Of a stretch of DNA of 64,000 bases, positions 23,701 to 36,612 are shown piece after piece. Numbering within the stretch: the first letter of the stretch is position 1; each line of letters starts with the position of its first letter. This stretch comes from Gordius sp. MW1 (Eukaryota > Nematomorpha > Gordioida > Gordea > Gordiidae). Position numbers and translations under genes: made by a program. The notes under the pieces are model-generated. The model searched no databases. It was not told where the DNA came from and saw only the letters and a program-made list of their open reading frames with translations. The stretch is from assembly GCA_964036665.1 (NCBI GenBank), contig OZ038531.1, forward strand, positions 15,500,168-15,564,167, read 5' to 3'.

Positions 23701-25245
23701 ATGAGTGTTGGAAATTCGTGCAGAATTGCATCGAATTTTGTGCTGTGATTGCTGAGTGCTACACGGATACCGAATGTCTGGTGTGGTGAGGATGTTTCTC
23801 TTGGCGTTAATTGTGTGGTGCTGTCTGTAAGTTGTTTATTGTTGATGTCTATAACTAACTTATAGTGGTGCAGTAAGTCAGCTCCAATTATAGGGGGGTG
23901 AACGTTTGCAACTAAAAATACCCATTTAAATTCCCTTCGTAAGCCAAGGTCTAATCTCAATACGACTTGTCCGTATGTGTGGATGTTGGTTTGGTTAGCC
24001 GCTTGTAGAGTTGGGCCAAATGGGATCAATGAATGTTTGGAAGGGGGTGAGATGACGCTAACTTCAGCGCCTGTGTCGACGAGGTATTTCCGTTGGGTGG
24101 ATCGGTCGAATAAATAGAATAGGCGGCTGAAAGTACGGTCGTTTCCAATAGTCGCCCATATGGGACGGCCCGTCAGTTTTTTTGTTGAGGGGTGGTATTG
24201 AAGGAGCAAGGTTGGGTGCATTTCCTTGCTTCATTCTTAAACTTATGATGGTACCAACATGTGTCAGTTGGGTGTTGTCTGGATGATGATCTAGATCTGC
24301 TTGGCCGTCTCCATGTCGTCCTACTGCCGTTGGGATTGCCTGTTAATTGATTACTCTGAGTTCTAGTTGTGACACAGCTTTGATAAGTTCCTGCATTTCG
24401 TTTGTTTGAGTATTGGGAATAGGAATATTGGGAATATTGGGAGTAAGGTTGTTGGGAGTAACTACTGATGCTAAGCTGCTGACTCTGAAAGTTTCATGAA
24501 TTTTATCAACAACGTCTGCGATACGATCCAGTGATTGATCATCTCCCATAGTAGCCAAAATGCTTACCACATGTTTAGATAGCTTGTCCATCCATAGGCT
24601 TTTAAGGATCTTTTCGTCCATCACATTATTACCTAAACGAGATTTTAAATATCTTATCAACTGGGATGGGGTGCGGTCTCCAAGGAATATCGAAGAGAAT
24701 AAATTCCTTATTCTTTTTTCGTCACTGTCTCCTAATCTTTTCACGATTGCCTCCTTTTATTTGTCGTAAGGGGCAGATTCAGGGACCTGAATATGAAGTC
24801 AGCCACTTCTTCCGCGACTTCGGGGGGTAGCGATTCGACTAGGTAAAAATACTTAGTCTTCTGCTAGGATATGTTGCGTGTATGAAACATGGCTTCTACC
24901 TGCGACAACCATATGCGTACATTTTTAGAATGGAATTCAGGAATTCTCGTATGAACTGCGCTTCTCTTGGTTCATTGGAGTCTGGGGTTGTTGTATTTGT
25001 TTTCATCACGTTTCAGGTCACCAATATAATGTAAGATGGTTGTCTAGAAGTAAGGGTAGGTTATAAACTTTATTTCAAACACACGATATATATAATACGA
25101 ATGATTATTAGCGACAAAAATAATATATATGTAAAGCGATGTGGTGTTGTTGGTATTGCGGAGTGGAATTTTGATGGATGGATGAATTCCCAGTAGCAAA
25201 GTTGTCAATTGGATACTTGATGTCGCCAATGTCTAAAACGCCACA
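20774..25245 (-). mobile_element. Gypsy element C with two LTRs
   Basis: LTRs lie at 20774-21000 and 25026-25245, flanked by a perfect 5-bp duplication TAGCT (20769-20773, 25246-25250). A primer-binding-like ATTGGTGACC abuts the right LTR on the minus strand. Minus-strand order: Gag (about 24340-25000), retropepsin (VDTGAEVSV, about 24070-24100), reverse transcriptase (22790-23590), RNase H (about 22350-22700), integrase (21490-22130) and a C-terminal tail (21060-21480) with SPYDGPFKVL. This order and the Gag type resemble the mag lineage. The LTRs are closely similar, so the insertion is fairly young. It is a fossil with several breaks. Confidence 0.9.
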
Positions 25246-25319
25246 TAGCTAAAAGGATTATTGATAGGGATTTAATGTAACTACAAAATATAATTATAAT
25301 AATGGGGGCTTTATATATA

Positions 25320-25696
25320 TATTTATTCGACTATCAAAGCTTTTTAGCTTTGGAAGGTCTTCCTCGTCTTCCTTTTTCTCCTATTGTGACATTTTTAGCT
25401 TCCATAGGGGGTTTGCATAATTTTAGTGTTGAGGCTAATCCTATTATATGCGCAGATGTAATTATTGTGAAATGAGGGGCAACTGCATTGACCCTTTTGC
25501 CACATATGACTTTCTTCAAAGAAGGTTATGGACCAGGCTTTAAAATTTTGCCTTTTAAAATCCTCAAAGGAGGCCCAGTCATCTATTCTGATTGTTGTAT
25601 CTTGATTTATTGATTGACTTATTTTGGCAGGTATAACATAAACTTTTTCTTTTTATTGTTGTACAATATAACATTTTTGTTGAGCTTTCCCCATTG
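25320..25696 (-). pseudogene. MULE transposase C-terminal exon fragment
   Basis: Two overlapping minus-strand frames give the SWIM zinc-finger pattern of MULE transposases. CSCPSFHNNYIC in one frame and AHIIGLASTLKLC in the next together match CxC...CxH, with a one-base shift between them. The end GRRGRPSKAKKL is an AT-hook-like tail common in arthropod MULE proteins. Upstream (to 25660) the frame reads KKKVYVIPAKISQSIN. The LINE has inserted just upstream, at 25697. Confidence 0.75.
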
Positions 25697-28600
25697 ATAT
25701 TCTTCTTCTTTATCAGTTATTTGTTCCCACATTCGTGAAGTTTGTTTTGATAAGTTTCTTCCATCTTGACAGGGTGAGTGCCATGCCTTGAGCAATCTCT
25801 TTAGTTTTCATAACTTTATCGAGTTGCCCTTTCCACGTGACACGGGGTTGTCCTCTTCCTCTCTTCCCCAAAACCTCCATGTCCAGTACTTTTCGATTTA
25901 CGTCATCCGTGTCTCTTCTTAGTATATGCCCATACCACCTTAGCCGATTTTCGTTAATCATGTCCGGCATAGGTTGAATACGCATTTTTGTCACGAAAAA
26001 GTCATTCGTCATATGGTCGAGCTTAGTATACCCCAAGCTCCACCGTATCATTCTCATCTCTGTGGCTTGTAATAGCTTTCCTTCCGTGGTGTTTAATGCC
26101 CATGTTTCACTTCCATAGTGTAACACCGGTTTTACGATAGATTTGTAAGCTTTGCTCTACAACCATCATTTTCTTGTCGCACATTACACCGGATATACTT
26201 CGCCATTTAAGCCATCCTTTTTGGAGCCGGGCATTGACTTCTGTTGCGCAACCTCCCTCTTGATGTAGCATCGAGCCAAGGTATGTAAACTTGTCTACAT
26301 TTGGGGACTTTAGAAGGTCATCCAGCGATGGGGTATATGGTTACCAAGGCAAAAAACTTAATATGAATATATCAACTCACCTAGGCAAAAACTTAACCTT
26401 TATTATTCAAGTATTCACGCACCCTATTAATAAAAGTGAATACATTCAAGTATTTGAATGTCTCGTAATTCACCATTATTCACACAAATAACCTCGCTAA
26501 ATGTGTATATAAACACGATGTTTTAACTAAATTTTATTCACTTGAATCAATTTTCTTTTGGGTTATAATAAAGTAGAGATTTAATCTTCTACAAATGGTG
26601 ACCCCGCATTTTCGAAGGAGCCGAATTTTTTTTTCCTCCCCCCTATACATTTATAACCCAGATCCACATTGACCCCGACTTTCGGGAAAGACATAATTTT
26701 TGTCCCCCATAACAGTCTCTTTAGTAATGGCGTTTGGTTTTCTTAGTTAAAATAAAACAATTCAGATATAAGGCATTATCTTTTCAATCCGGCAAACAAT
26801 CGAGCTGCAACAAACAATTTCGTCCTTAATGCTAAACTCGAAACATGCGGCTGCTGTGAAAGATATAAACTACCTACGTTCCTGACAGTTAATACGAAGA
26901 AAACCATGTTACCATATTTCACCTCTACACAAGCAACAACATCGTCTACCAAACGTCAAAATAGTCCAGTGCCCTGCCATTGGCCCAACTGCAAAACATA
27001 TCTCAAAATATTTAACATCACATGGCCTCTTGCAACGAGCAAAAACGGCGTTCGGCAAAGCAATAACACTTATTACTACCACTACCAAAGTTCTAACCAA
27101 TACTGACCAAAGGAACTAAGGGAATAATGCGCTTCTAAAATAGATATGTCTGCTCCGAATATACAAAAATATTGGATAGCACATCCACTCCCAATCATCA
27201 CTCACACCTCGGTACCACACCAGCAAACACTAGTGCAAACACTAAAACATTCGCCAACTAAATATTTTAACTTTCATTTTTAGCACTCCTTGCAAATAGG
27301 ACGGGATTTATATGACCAAGGCAAAAAACTTAATTTGAATATATCAATTCACCTAGGCAAAAACTTAACCTTTATTATTCAAGTATTCACGCACCCTATT
27401 AATAAAAGTGAATACATTCAAGTATTTCAATGTCTCGTAATTCATATTATTCACACAAATAATCTCGCTAGATGTGTATATAAACACGATGTTTTAACTA
27501 AATTTTATTCACTTGAATCAATTTTCTTTTGGGTTATAATAAAGTAGAAATTTAATCTTCTACAGGTGTTTGTACCGTTCATTTCCATGTATACCGTTTT
27601 TCGATCGTTGACCTTTAAATCATATCCAGCTAAGCGCTTTGATCACTTTTCGGCTTCTTCGAATACTTTCTCCCTTGTTTCCTCGCATAGTACTATATCA
27701 TTGGTATATAGCATACACCATGGCGATGGCTTTTGAATGTCCCTCGTTATCGTGTCTATAATTATATTAAATAAAAAGGGACTTAAAGCAGATCCTTAAT
27801 GTAATCCAATCTTAACCCGAAAAGATTTAGAATCTCCAACTGTCGTCCTAACGCAAGAGTTTGAGGCTTCATAAATATTTTTCATAAACCTTATATATGC
27901 GTCAGAGATATTTTGTTTTCTCAGGCACCACCATATTAAATCGCGGGGGACCAGTCATAAGCTTTCTCCAAGTCGATAAAGACCATATGTAGGTCTTTCC
28001 TATTTTCACCATACTTATCCTTCATTTGTCTTAGAGCGAAGATTGAGTCGATTGTGGATTTGCCGGCCACAAATCCGAATTGATTAGCCGATATTTCCAC
28101 CTCGTTTTTCAGCCTTGTTACTAAGATCCTTTCCATAAGCTTCAAGGAGTGGCAATAGCTTTTACCTCTGTAATTGCCACAGTCTTGAGGGTCTCCTTTG
28201 CCTTTAAATAAGGGTATAATCGTGCTTGCTCTCCATTGATTAGGAATTCGCTTTTCTACCAATATCTTGTTAAGGAGGTTCGTCATGATGGTGACTCCTT
28301 CTTCACGACATCCGAGCAATGCTTCTATAGGTATTCCATCTGGGCCATTTGCTTTTCCTTTTTGCATCTTGTTCATCTGTGATCTAACTTCATCCTCCTG
28401 AAAGAGTTCGACCATACTTATATTTGGCTCAATTTTGGAAAGGGAATCCTTGTCATTTGCAATATTCATAAGTTTCTTAAAATATCCTTTCCACCTTTCC
28501 ATCACTTCTTTAGGCTTGAATTTTGACCCTTCTCGTTTTTGACTATTTTAAGAACTCCGACATCGCGACTTTTCTTCTCCCTTATCTTGGCCAATTTGTA

Positions 28601-29992
28601 CATAAGCCTATCGCCCCCTATTTGATCCAGTTTGTTTGCCATCTCGGTGTAGACGGCATTCTTCGCTTTTGCAACGGACTTTTTTGCGGCTCTTTGCGTC
28701 CCTATATTCTTGATAATCCTCCGAATTTTTTGATTTATGCCACCGTCTATATAGATTTTCCTTTATTTCGATGAAATCCCTAACCGATTGATCTCACCAC
28801 CATAGTTTCCTATTCATAGCTTTGCCTCCTTTGGTCAGTCCTAGAACACGAATCGCTGTTTCCTTTATGTCCTTAGATAGCGTCTCCGTCGTCTACGTCC
28901 CTTTGCAACTTCCTTGCACCCAAGAGTGAGGTTGCTTTTTGATGGTATTCTTCGTTCGTCGACGTATTCTTTAGCCTTTCGTATCAATTCGAGGTTGATA
29001 TACCTATCTTCTTTTAGGAAATACTCTTCTGTCAAGATCCATAACAAGGGGACGATGTTGCCTGGCGTTTTCTTCTCCCGGGATTTCTTTGCAATCCTTG
29101 ATACTCCATAAGTCCTTTCGCCGTATAAGCAAATAGTCAATTTGGCTGAAATGCTTTCCACTTCTATAGCACAATATGATCTTCGCGTTTTTGAAAATAG
29201 GTGTTAACGATCGCCATGTCTGCTTGGGATACTTGGAGAAGTTTTTCCCCTTCTTTGTTCTTCAGACCATGCCCATAGCCTCCATGATTGCGTTCATACC
29301 CGAGGCAATCTTTCCCTACGTGAGCGTTGAAATCTGCCCCAGTAATTAGCCTTTCTTCCTATCCTATTCCTTGTATTTCCTTTTCCAATGAATCGAAGAA
29401 TATGTCTTTCTCTGATTTTGAACACCCAATTTGGGGAGCATACGCGCACATAACGGTTAGGAGGCCCCCTTGATCTGCAATCTTCACCCACATTAGCCTG
29501 TCGGAACAACGCTTGACTTCCACCACCTTGTCCTTGAACGATTCGCTTAGAACGATACCGACCCCGTTTCTACGATTTGGTTACCCAATGTAAAAAAGCT
29601 TGTATTCTTCTCCTAATACCCGAGTTTCGTTCCTTTCCACCTCGTCTCTTGTAGGCAGGCGATGTGTACCTTTCTTCTTTTTAGCATTTGTGCGACCTCG
29701 GTGCTTTTTCCCGTCAACGTTCCCACATTCCAGCACGTTATTTGCATTCTTTCAACAATTAATTTTCTTAACCGCCTTCGTTGTGAGTTTGGGCTATAAC
29801 CCTAGTGTATTTTCCACATTGCACGGGCGGGGTATGCAGTGCGCGTCGTTTGTGGAGGACGCCCTACCTTTTCTTGTAAAATCTTGTTTGAAACTATCAT
29901 AATTTTAGAGTTGGTTTTTATAGCCGGTTTCCTACCTAACGTCAAACCCTCCACTTTTTGCACGCGGACTTGGGACCATCGTGGGTATTGTT
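25697..29992 (-). mobile_element. RTE-clade LINE, full insertion, broken
   Basis: A 14-bp duplication AGCTTTCCCCATTG (25683-25696; 29993-30006) flanks it. Minus-strand order: AP-endonuclease region (about 28860-29740; CLQETRWKG), reverse transcriptase (27580-28505; NGPDGIPIEALLG, FKGKGDPQDCGNYRG, NQFGFVAGKSTID, HMVFIDLEKAYD, and YTNDIVL in place of the usual FADDIVL), then a C-terminal part (25713-26330) with YGSETWAL and RLRWYGHILRR. It ends in a GAA-rich tail, as RTE elements often do. The frame is broken at several places, including the catalytic motif, and a TRIM lies at 26343-27564. Confidence 0.85.
26343..27564 (+). mobile_element. TRIM inside the LINE
   Basis: Direct repeats 26343-26593 and 27315-27564 (about 250 bp each, very similar) enclose about 720 bp. 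A primer-binding-site pattern TGGTGACCCCG (26596-26606) follows the left LTR by two bases. The flanks GGTT and GGTG agree at three of four positions. The interior has no gag-pol and includes a second, diverged TGACCCCG stretch near 26670. It is related to the element at 44094-45332. The similar LTRs suggest recent insertion. Confidence 0.8.
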
Positions 29993-30006
29993 AGCTTTCC
30001 CCATTG

Positions 30007-30116
30007 GTAATGTCTTCAATTAATTTATCATGATAGTGCTTATCAACTAACATAACTTATTTCAGAATAATATAATTATAAATTCTGAATTAAGTACTTT
30101 TTTGCTATGTTTCTTC
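30007..30116 (-). pseudogene. MULE transposase middle fragment
   Basis: This short piece lies between the LINE duplication and the hAT duplication. On the minus strand it continues the MULE sequence from 36070 (after HVRRN) towards 25696. It adds about 35 codons in more than one frame and has no domain of its own. Its identity rests on position between two clean target-site duplications. Confidence 0.55.
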
Positions 30117-30180
30117 TAGTGATGCGGAAAAACCGAGAAAAATCTCGGTCTCGACTCGTAAATTTTTACTTTTTATCAAG

Positions 30181-33100
30181 ATCAGTGTTTATTATATTAT
30201 TCAAATTAGTTAGAATCACATATGTATATATAATATATTATAACTCCACGGGATATATATAACATTAACAATAATAAATTGTTAATCACTACATCTTCCC
30301 CTCCGTCAATATTTGAATTCGTCATGGAAACGCTGAGGTGGTCTTGTAATTCGTCGAGGTCTCCCATTTCGTTCGTTAACGTTTGGATCTACGCTTTCTC
30401 TCCCACCGTTGACCTTTGGTAGTTGAACTCTACGATCCGTGGAAACTCTTTCCCTTAGTTGGTCGCTATGTTTTCGTTTTATCACATCGCCAACTAGAAC
30501 ATTATAAGAATACCGTCCTTGTCGTGCTTTTACTACACCTTCATGCCAACCAGGACGAATCTCATTTTTAACCCAAACTGAATCATTCTCCTCGAATTCC
30601 CTTTCTTTACTATTTCGATCATGATGTAGTTTCTGTTTCCATACTACATCTTCCATTTTGTCTCTAGGATCCGGTCAGATCAAACAATGTTTTAAGTCTC
30701 CTTCCAAACATTATTTCTGCTGGAGACGTACCCGTTGTCGAATGTGAGACGTTTCGGTATGTCATTGTAGTAAACACAATTCTTTATTATTTTCCGTCTT
30801 TCTTCCTGAATAATATCTAATCTTTAGAGTAGGAATCACTCTCTCTACCATTCCATTCGATTTTGGGTGATACGGTGACGTTTTAACGTGAATAACCGCA
30901 TTTGCTTTACAAAAGCGTTCAAATTCGTCTGAGACAAATTGTCTTCCATTATCCGTTATTAGCTTTTTCGGTAGTCCAAATCTGGCAAACCAACATCTTA
31001 ATTGACGTATAATCGTGAATGAATTGATTGAATCAATGAGTGTAACTTCGACCCATTTTGAAAGAGCGTCAATTGCGACCAACCACCATTTTCCTTCAAC
31101 CGGTCCTGCAATGTCAACATGAATTCATCCCACACGTAATTTGGAATGTTCCATGGATATAAAGGAACTTTTTGTACATTCGGTCTCTGTTCTTGGCAGC
31201 CATCACATTTGTTTACTCACAATTCCGCATCAATATCAACCGACGACCACCAGGCATAATATCTTAATAGCGTTTTCATACCCGAGATGCCTGGATGTCC
31301 CCTATGAATCACATTTAGGACAATTTTGCGTAAGTTTTTCGGTATTATTAATCTATCACCATATAATAGAATACCATCTTCATAAGAAATTTCATTTCTT
31401 CTTATCCAAAATGGTTTGAATTCTCTTCTAATTTTATCGGGATCAACCCTCCAATCTTTTTTTTATATAAGTTATCAACTCTTTCATCGTTGAGTCTGAT
31501 GCTATTTCTGATTTTAGCATTTCGGCGGACAACAACAATTCATTTATGATAGATATTCGAATTAGATTTATTTTATCAATTTCTCCGGTCTCTTTTGATT
31601 CTGTCGGTAATCTTGATAAGGCATCGGCCATGTTATCTTTACCCCTACGCTATTGTATATTATATTGATACCCGTTTAGATATAATGCCCACCGGATCAA
31701 TCGATTATTGGTCATTTTATTTAGGTCCCTTCGATTTCCAAAAATCCGTTCCAGTGGCTAGTGGTCCGTTATTAGTGTAAAAGACCTTCCATATATGTAT
31801 TGATGGAATCTTTTTACTCCATACACTATGGCTAACGCTTCACGATCGATTGATGAGTACTGTTTTTCTGTTTTACTTAATTTCCTCGAAGCGTATGCCA
31901 CGGGTATTTCTTTTCCATCAAGTAAATGACACAAGGCAGCTCCAACGCCATTTTGCGGGGCATCGACTGTCATAATTAATGGTAGTTTATCATCATAAGG
32001 AATAAGTGTGTCATCTGTCGATAGTAAAATTTTAAGTTCCTCAAAAATTGTATTTTTCTTTTCGGTCCACCTCCAAGTATTTTAAAACTAGTTAGTTCTG
32101 ATAGTGGAGCGCATTTATCATGTAAGTTCGGTAGAAATTTACTATGATAATTTATAAATCCTAAAAAGGATCTTAATTCAGATTTATTTGTAGGTGTTTT
32201 AAATTTCCGGATTGCTTCCATTTTATCCTCCGTTGGATGGATACCACAATTATCGATTTTATGTCCAAGATACGTTACCGCCGTTTGAAATATTTTCATC
32301 TTTTCTAACTTCGCCTTTACGCCATTTTCTTCCAACCTATGTAAAACTTCATTAAGCGTCTTTAAATGTTCCTCATCATTCTTTCCCGTTATTATTACAT
32401 CGTCCAAAAATACAGCAGTATTATTTAAACTTTTTAATATCCCATCCATAAATCTTTGAAAAATTGTAGGTGCATTTGAAATTCCGAATGGCATCCTTTT
32501 ATATAGATAATATCCTTTGTGTGTAGAAATATTAAGGTATTGTCTGGAAACTTCTTCAATTTCCATCTGTAAATACGCGTCTTTTAAGTCAATGATAGTG
32601 AACTTTTCTCCACCCGCTACCTTCGAAACTAATTCATCAAATGTGGGTAACATGTAATTATCTTGCATCAGCCACGGATTAATTGTTAATCTAAAATCTC
32701 CACAAATCCTAACTTTACCATTACTTTTCTTAACATTGACTGTCGGGGTTGCCCACTCAATTTTAGAGGTTGATGGATTTATAGGTTCAATTATATCCTC
32801 CTTTACAAGTCTTTCCAATTCATTTTCCACAGCCTTTCTCATAGGAAAAGGAACCCTTCTAAAAGGTAATGATATGGGAATACAGTCATCTTTTAAATGC
32901 AATTTAACTTTCTGACTATTAATTTTACCAGTACCTTCTTGAAAGACTTTTGGGTATTTGTTAATTAATGAATTCAAAATATTAGCATGTGGTTCAAATG
33001 TTGAATTAATTAAATTTATACCCCCAGGTATAGGTAATTTTAAATTGAAAGATAATATCCAATCCATGCCAAAAATTCCTAAACTTCGATTTCTTGTGAT

Positions 33101-34235
33101 TATTAAAGGTAGTTTTAAAATTTTATCCTCTAATTTAACATTTACAAAGGTCTTGCCTAATATTTTAATTGGGTGGTTCCCAAATGTATATAATGCCTGT
33201 ATAGGTAATAATGATGGTCTACCTATCTTATTATAGAAGTCATACCCAGCTAAAGATGCTGAAGCACCTGAGTCAAATATCATAAGCATGTCAAAATTTT
33301 CAATTTGTACTTTAATTTTAGGTTGTTTGTTATTCAGATTGGATAAAAAGTTTATAAATTTATTTAAGCAGCATTGTTGAAAATGATTCTTTTTATTACA
33401 TTTATAACATGTTTTACCAAATGCTGGGCAATTACCACTTGAATGTCTATGGCCACATCTTTTGCATAAAAATGTTTTTGGTTCAAATTTATTCTTATAC
33501 TTCTTTGGTTTCAAGTGGTTGATATCTGAAGATGTATTCATTTCTCTATTTGCAAGCTCAATGGATTCAGCTAATTTAAAAATTTCATCAAATGATATTT
33601 GTCTATTCTTTTCATCTATGGCATCAGGCCATCGGGTACGTATTTCTGTTTTTAGTGACAAATTATGCCGTCCGCAGATTAATTAATCCCGTAAATTTTC
33701 ATCAAGGTGATCTTAAAATTACAAAATTTTGAGATTTGTTTTAATCTCGTAACAAATTCTTGAATTGATTCCCCCTGTTTCTTTAGGGCTTTACGGAAAT
33801 CAATTCTTGCTTGGAATATGGTTGTTTTTGGTTTTAATAATTTTCTAGCCACCTCCGTGAGTTCTTGAAAAATAATTCCTTGGGGTCTTTGGGGTATAAA
33901 AATTTTCTTATTTTTTCTATTTTGTTTGTCCAAAGTATGCTATAAACAGTTTTTCTTAAACTCCAAATGTTTTTCTGATGATCCAATATTTCTGGCATCA
34001 AATATAGCATTTAATGTATATAAATATGCATCTATATCATCTTCTTCTTTATAAGAAGGTACCTGTAAGTTCGTTAATTCATTCATCCCCGCCATATAAA
34101 TTAATCTACTGGTATCATCAGAATCAGTGTTTATTATATTATTCAAATTAGTTAGAATCACATATGTATATATAATATATTATAACTCCACGGGATATAT
34201 ATAACATTAATAATAATAAATTGTTAATCACTACA
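30181..34235 (-). mobile_element. Gypsy element E with very short LTRs
   Basis: LTRs of 113 bp (30181-30293 and 34123-34235) differ at only about one position. Polypurine GGAGGGGAAGA abuts the left LTR. Gag coding begins essentially at the right LTR. Minus-strand order: Gag (about 33560-34161), CCHC knuckle (CYKCNKKNHFQQCC, about 33370-33410), protease (FDSGASASLAG, about 33270), reverse transcriptase (about 32100-32850; FLDDVIITG), RNase H (about 31600-31970), integrase (about 30760-31300) and a tail to 30306. A few breaks are present despite the near-identical LTRs. Confidence 0.9.
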
Positions 34236-35041
34236 AAGGAAATCACGTAAATCGAGACGAGACGAGACGAGACGAGAATTTGAAAAATGGCGTCGAGATC
34301 GAGACAAGAATTATGTCGAGACGAGACGATACGAGATTTTTTTGGCAAGATCTCGACATTTTATTGATCGTTAAATTTTAGTAAATTATTGTGTCTTTTG
34401 ATTTGCATGATTTACATTTAAGGTATTAAGTGTAAATCAATATATAAGGGAATATATTTAATATTAAAAAATTCCGAAGTGTTGTAAATATTATATATTT
34501 TTGCAAACAATTTAAAATTTAACAATAATTACGTAAGTATGGTTAACTTTAAGGGTATGTGAATAATTGTATAATATATTTATCACATATTTATGTCCAT
34601 AGCATTATTAAATATTACAAAAGTTTAGGCTTAGAATGAGTTCTGGTAAGTAAATATTACTAAAGCATATTTGAATTTGGCAGTTACTCATCCTGCATGA
34701 TGCGGTAATTATAAATTTGAACCTTAATAAGACATTATGTGAATACATAGTTTTGTCATATGCATTACTTTTCACAATATAAGCTGGGTTGGCAGGTGCA
34801 TTTAAATTTACTATAATTTTTATAATTGTACAATATAAAATAAATACAAGAACCTATATTGTATTCGATAAATAACTATTTAATGGCAAAGTTAGTAGGA
34901 TTGGAAGGTAATTATTTGGAATATAAATTTGATTTAATGATTTTAGTCACAAATTTAAATACGTGCACTTTAATTTAAAGTTTAAAACCTTATGTTCTTA
35001 ATCCTATATAATGCTGCTATTATTGTTGTTTTTATAACGTA

Positions 35042-35376
35042 CTAGATGAACCCGGCAAACTGTTTTGCCATTTACCCGGGTGCATTAAATTATGTTGGAA
35101 TTTTAGGGCATATATGATAATAAAGCGGTTATTGAAGTAAAAATAAAGTTTGATATCTATATGTCTACTTCTATTGTTCTATTTCCGTATACAGTGCAAC
35201 GCGTTCGAATACTCGAAAACTACTGGACCGATTTGGCTCGAACAAATTTTAAAACATGCTCCGGAGTGTCAGAAATAAACTGTGAATTTTTGAGCCAAAT
35301 CGGTCTGGTAGTTTTCCAAAATTGGTGGCGGCATATACACACACATACACACATAGTTTCATTTTTATAAATAAGA
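35042..35376 (-). mobile_element. Small Helitron in hAT copy 2
   Basis: A 335-bp copy of the family seen at 11695-12151. It has CTAG and the hairpin at its plus-strand left, a TC end at its right, sits between A and T, and holds one 'ctggaccgatttggctcg' module. It is absent from the matching place in hAT copy 1, which confirms both edges. Confidence 0.8.
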
Positions 35377-36069
35377 TTAATATGTACAACTAGTTGATCA
35401 CTCGCACTTTGTGGTTTATAACGCTATAGTGAACATGCAATAAACACTATGGGGATGGGCTATAATTGATGATGGTAATATCAATGGACTTAAACGTTGC
35501 TGCCCTAAATATGTTAAGCTCTAATTTAAGCTTTAGCCAGGGTTAATAACGGGTCTCAATTAGCTAAATTGTGCAACTAAGTCAACTATAACCGAACTAA
35601 TTTTCTCAGTCTATTTAGAGTTGATAAACACAGTGAATTTGATACAAATGTTATAGTTTGCTAGAACAAATTTAATTTTCTATACTTCAAATTTAATTTT
35701 AGTTTACATTTCCATAGAAATATTTTCTTTATGAATTAATTAATATCTTTATATTGTCAATGAGATGTCGTGTCCCGCTATATCTTTAAAAAGTTTGTAT
35801 GTTAAAGTTTTTAAAAAATATAAAAGTTTGCCATTTGGATTTTTTAACACTTATTTAATATTATTAATAAAACAAGAGAGATTTTTATTCCGTATATATT
35901 TTTTTTTTCAAAGTCAAGACGAGAGGAGAATTCTCGTCGAAATGAGACGAGGCCGAGATTTTTCTAGACCGAGACGAGACGAGATCGAGATTTTCATAAT
36001 CGCTCCCGAAACGAGACAAGATTTTGTTTTCGATACCGAGAGAGACGTGATCGCAACACTAGTTTCTTC

Positions 36070-36260
36070 TGACATGAGCTCAGCATACCACAACCATTTT
36101 ATCCCCAAAAACAGCTTTAAATATATTATGAATTGCACTGGCTGCATCAATGACAAGAACTTCAAAAACTTTGTTTTTATTACTTAATTTCATGACCTCA
36201 TTAGTCAAACTTTGAAACATCAATTTAAAACTAACAGACAGCTTAATTTGTTTTAAAATT
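36070..36260 (-). pseudogene. MULE transposase core fragment
   Basis: The minus strand reads VFEVLVIDAASAIHNIFKAV, then a hydrophobic VVVC, a stop where tryptophan is usual, and AHVRRN. MULE transposases carry the pattern D...A...F...CWxHVRRN in the catalytic core, so this is the second-aspartate region. The stop codon (TGA for TGG) and the hAT insertion immediately after HVRRN mean it is dead. Confidence 0.7.
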
Positions 36261-36269
36261 TATAAAATC

Positions 36270-36612
36270 TTTTAAATACTTAGCATAACTTATTTATAAA
36301 CCTAGATAATTTAATGCTTAGCATAATTTATTTAAATACTTAGCAAATAATTTAAATAGTTAGCAATAATTTAAATACTTAGCAAAACATTAAAATACTT
36401 AGTAAATAAATAAAATACTTAGCAAATAAATCAAATACTTAGCAAAACATAAAAATACTTATCAAATGAATAAAATAATTATTGCTATTGAATTTAAAAC
36501 GTAGAATTAATTTAAAAACTTAGCAAACGATTTAAATACTTAGCAAATGAATAAAATACTTAGCAATGACGCTAAAAATACTTAGCAATTTGAATAAAAC
36601 ACTTAGCAAATA
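36270..36612. repeat. Degenerate tandem array in right MULE arm
   Basis: Repeated 'aaatacttagcaaataatt' units, the inverse of the array at 20120-20560. Together they make the long imperfect inverted termini of the MULE. Confidence 0.7.

Larger units (their letters stand above)
30117..36061. mobile_element. hAT element, TAGTGATGCGG family, copy 2
   Basis: The ends TAGTGATGCGG and GCAACACTA are flanked by a perfect 8-bp duplication GTTTCTTC (30109-30116; 36062-36069). Subterminal GAGAC repeats are dense at 34250-34340 and 35915-36050. The interior (34370-35040 and 35377-35900) aligns with copy 1 at 15412-19004. It contains Gypsy E (30181-34235) and a Helitron (35042-35376), but no transposase. 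Confidence 0.85.

Noticed and set aside
25320-25660. Reading the RGRPSKAKKL frame as part of Gypsy C
   Set aside because: It lies outside the TAGCT duplication of Gypsy C and matches the SWIM and AT-hook end of MULE transposases.
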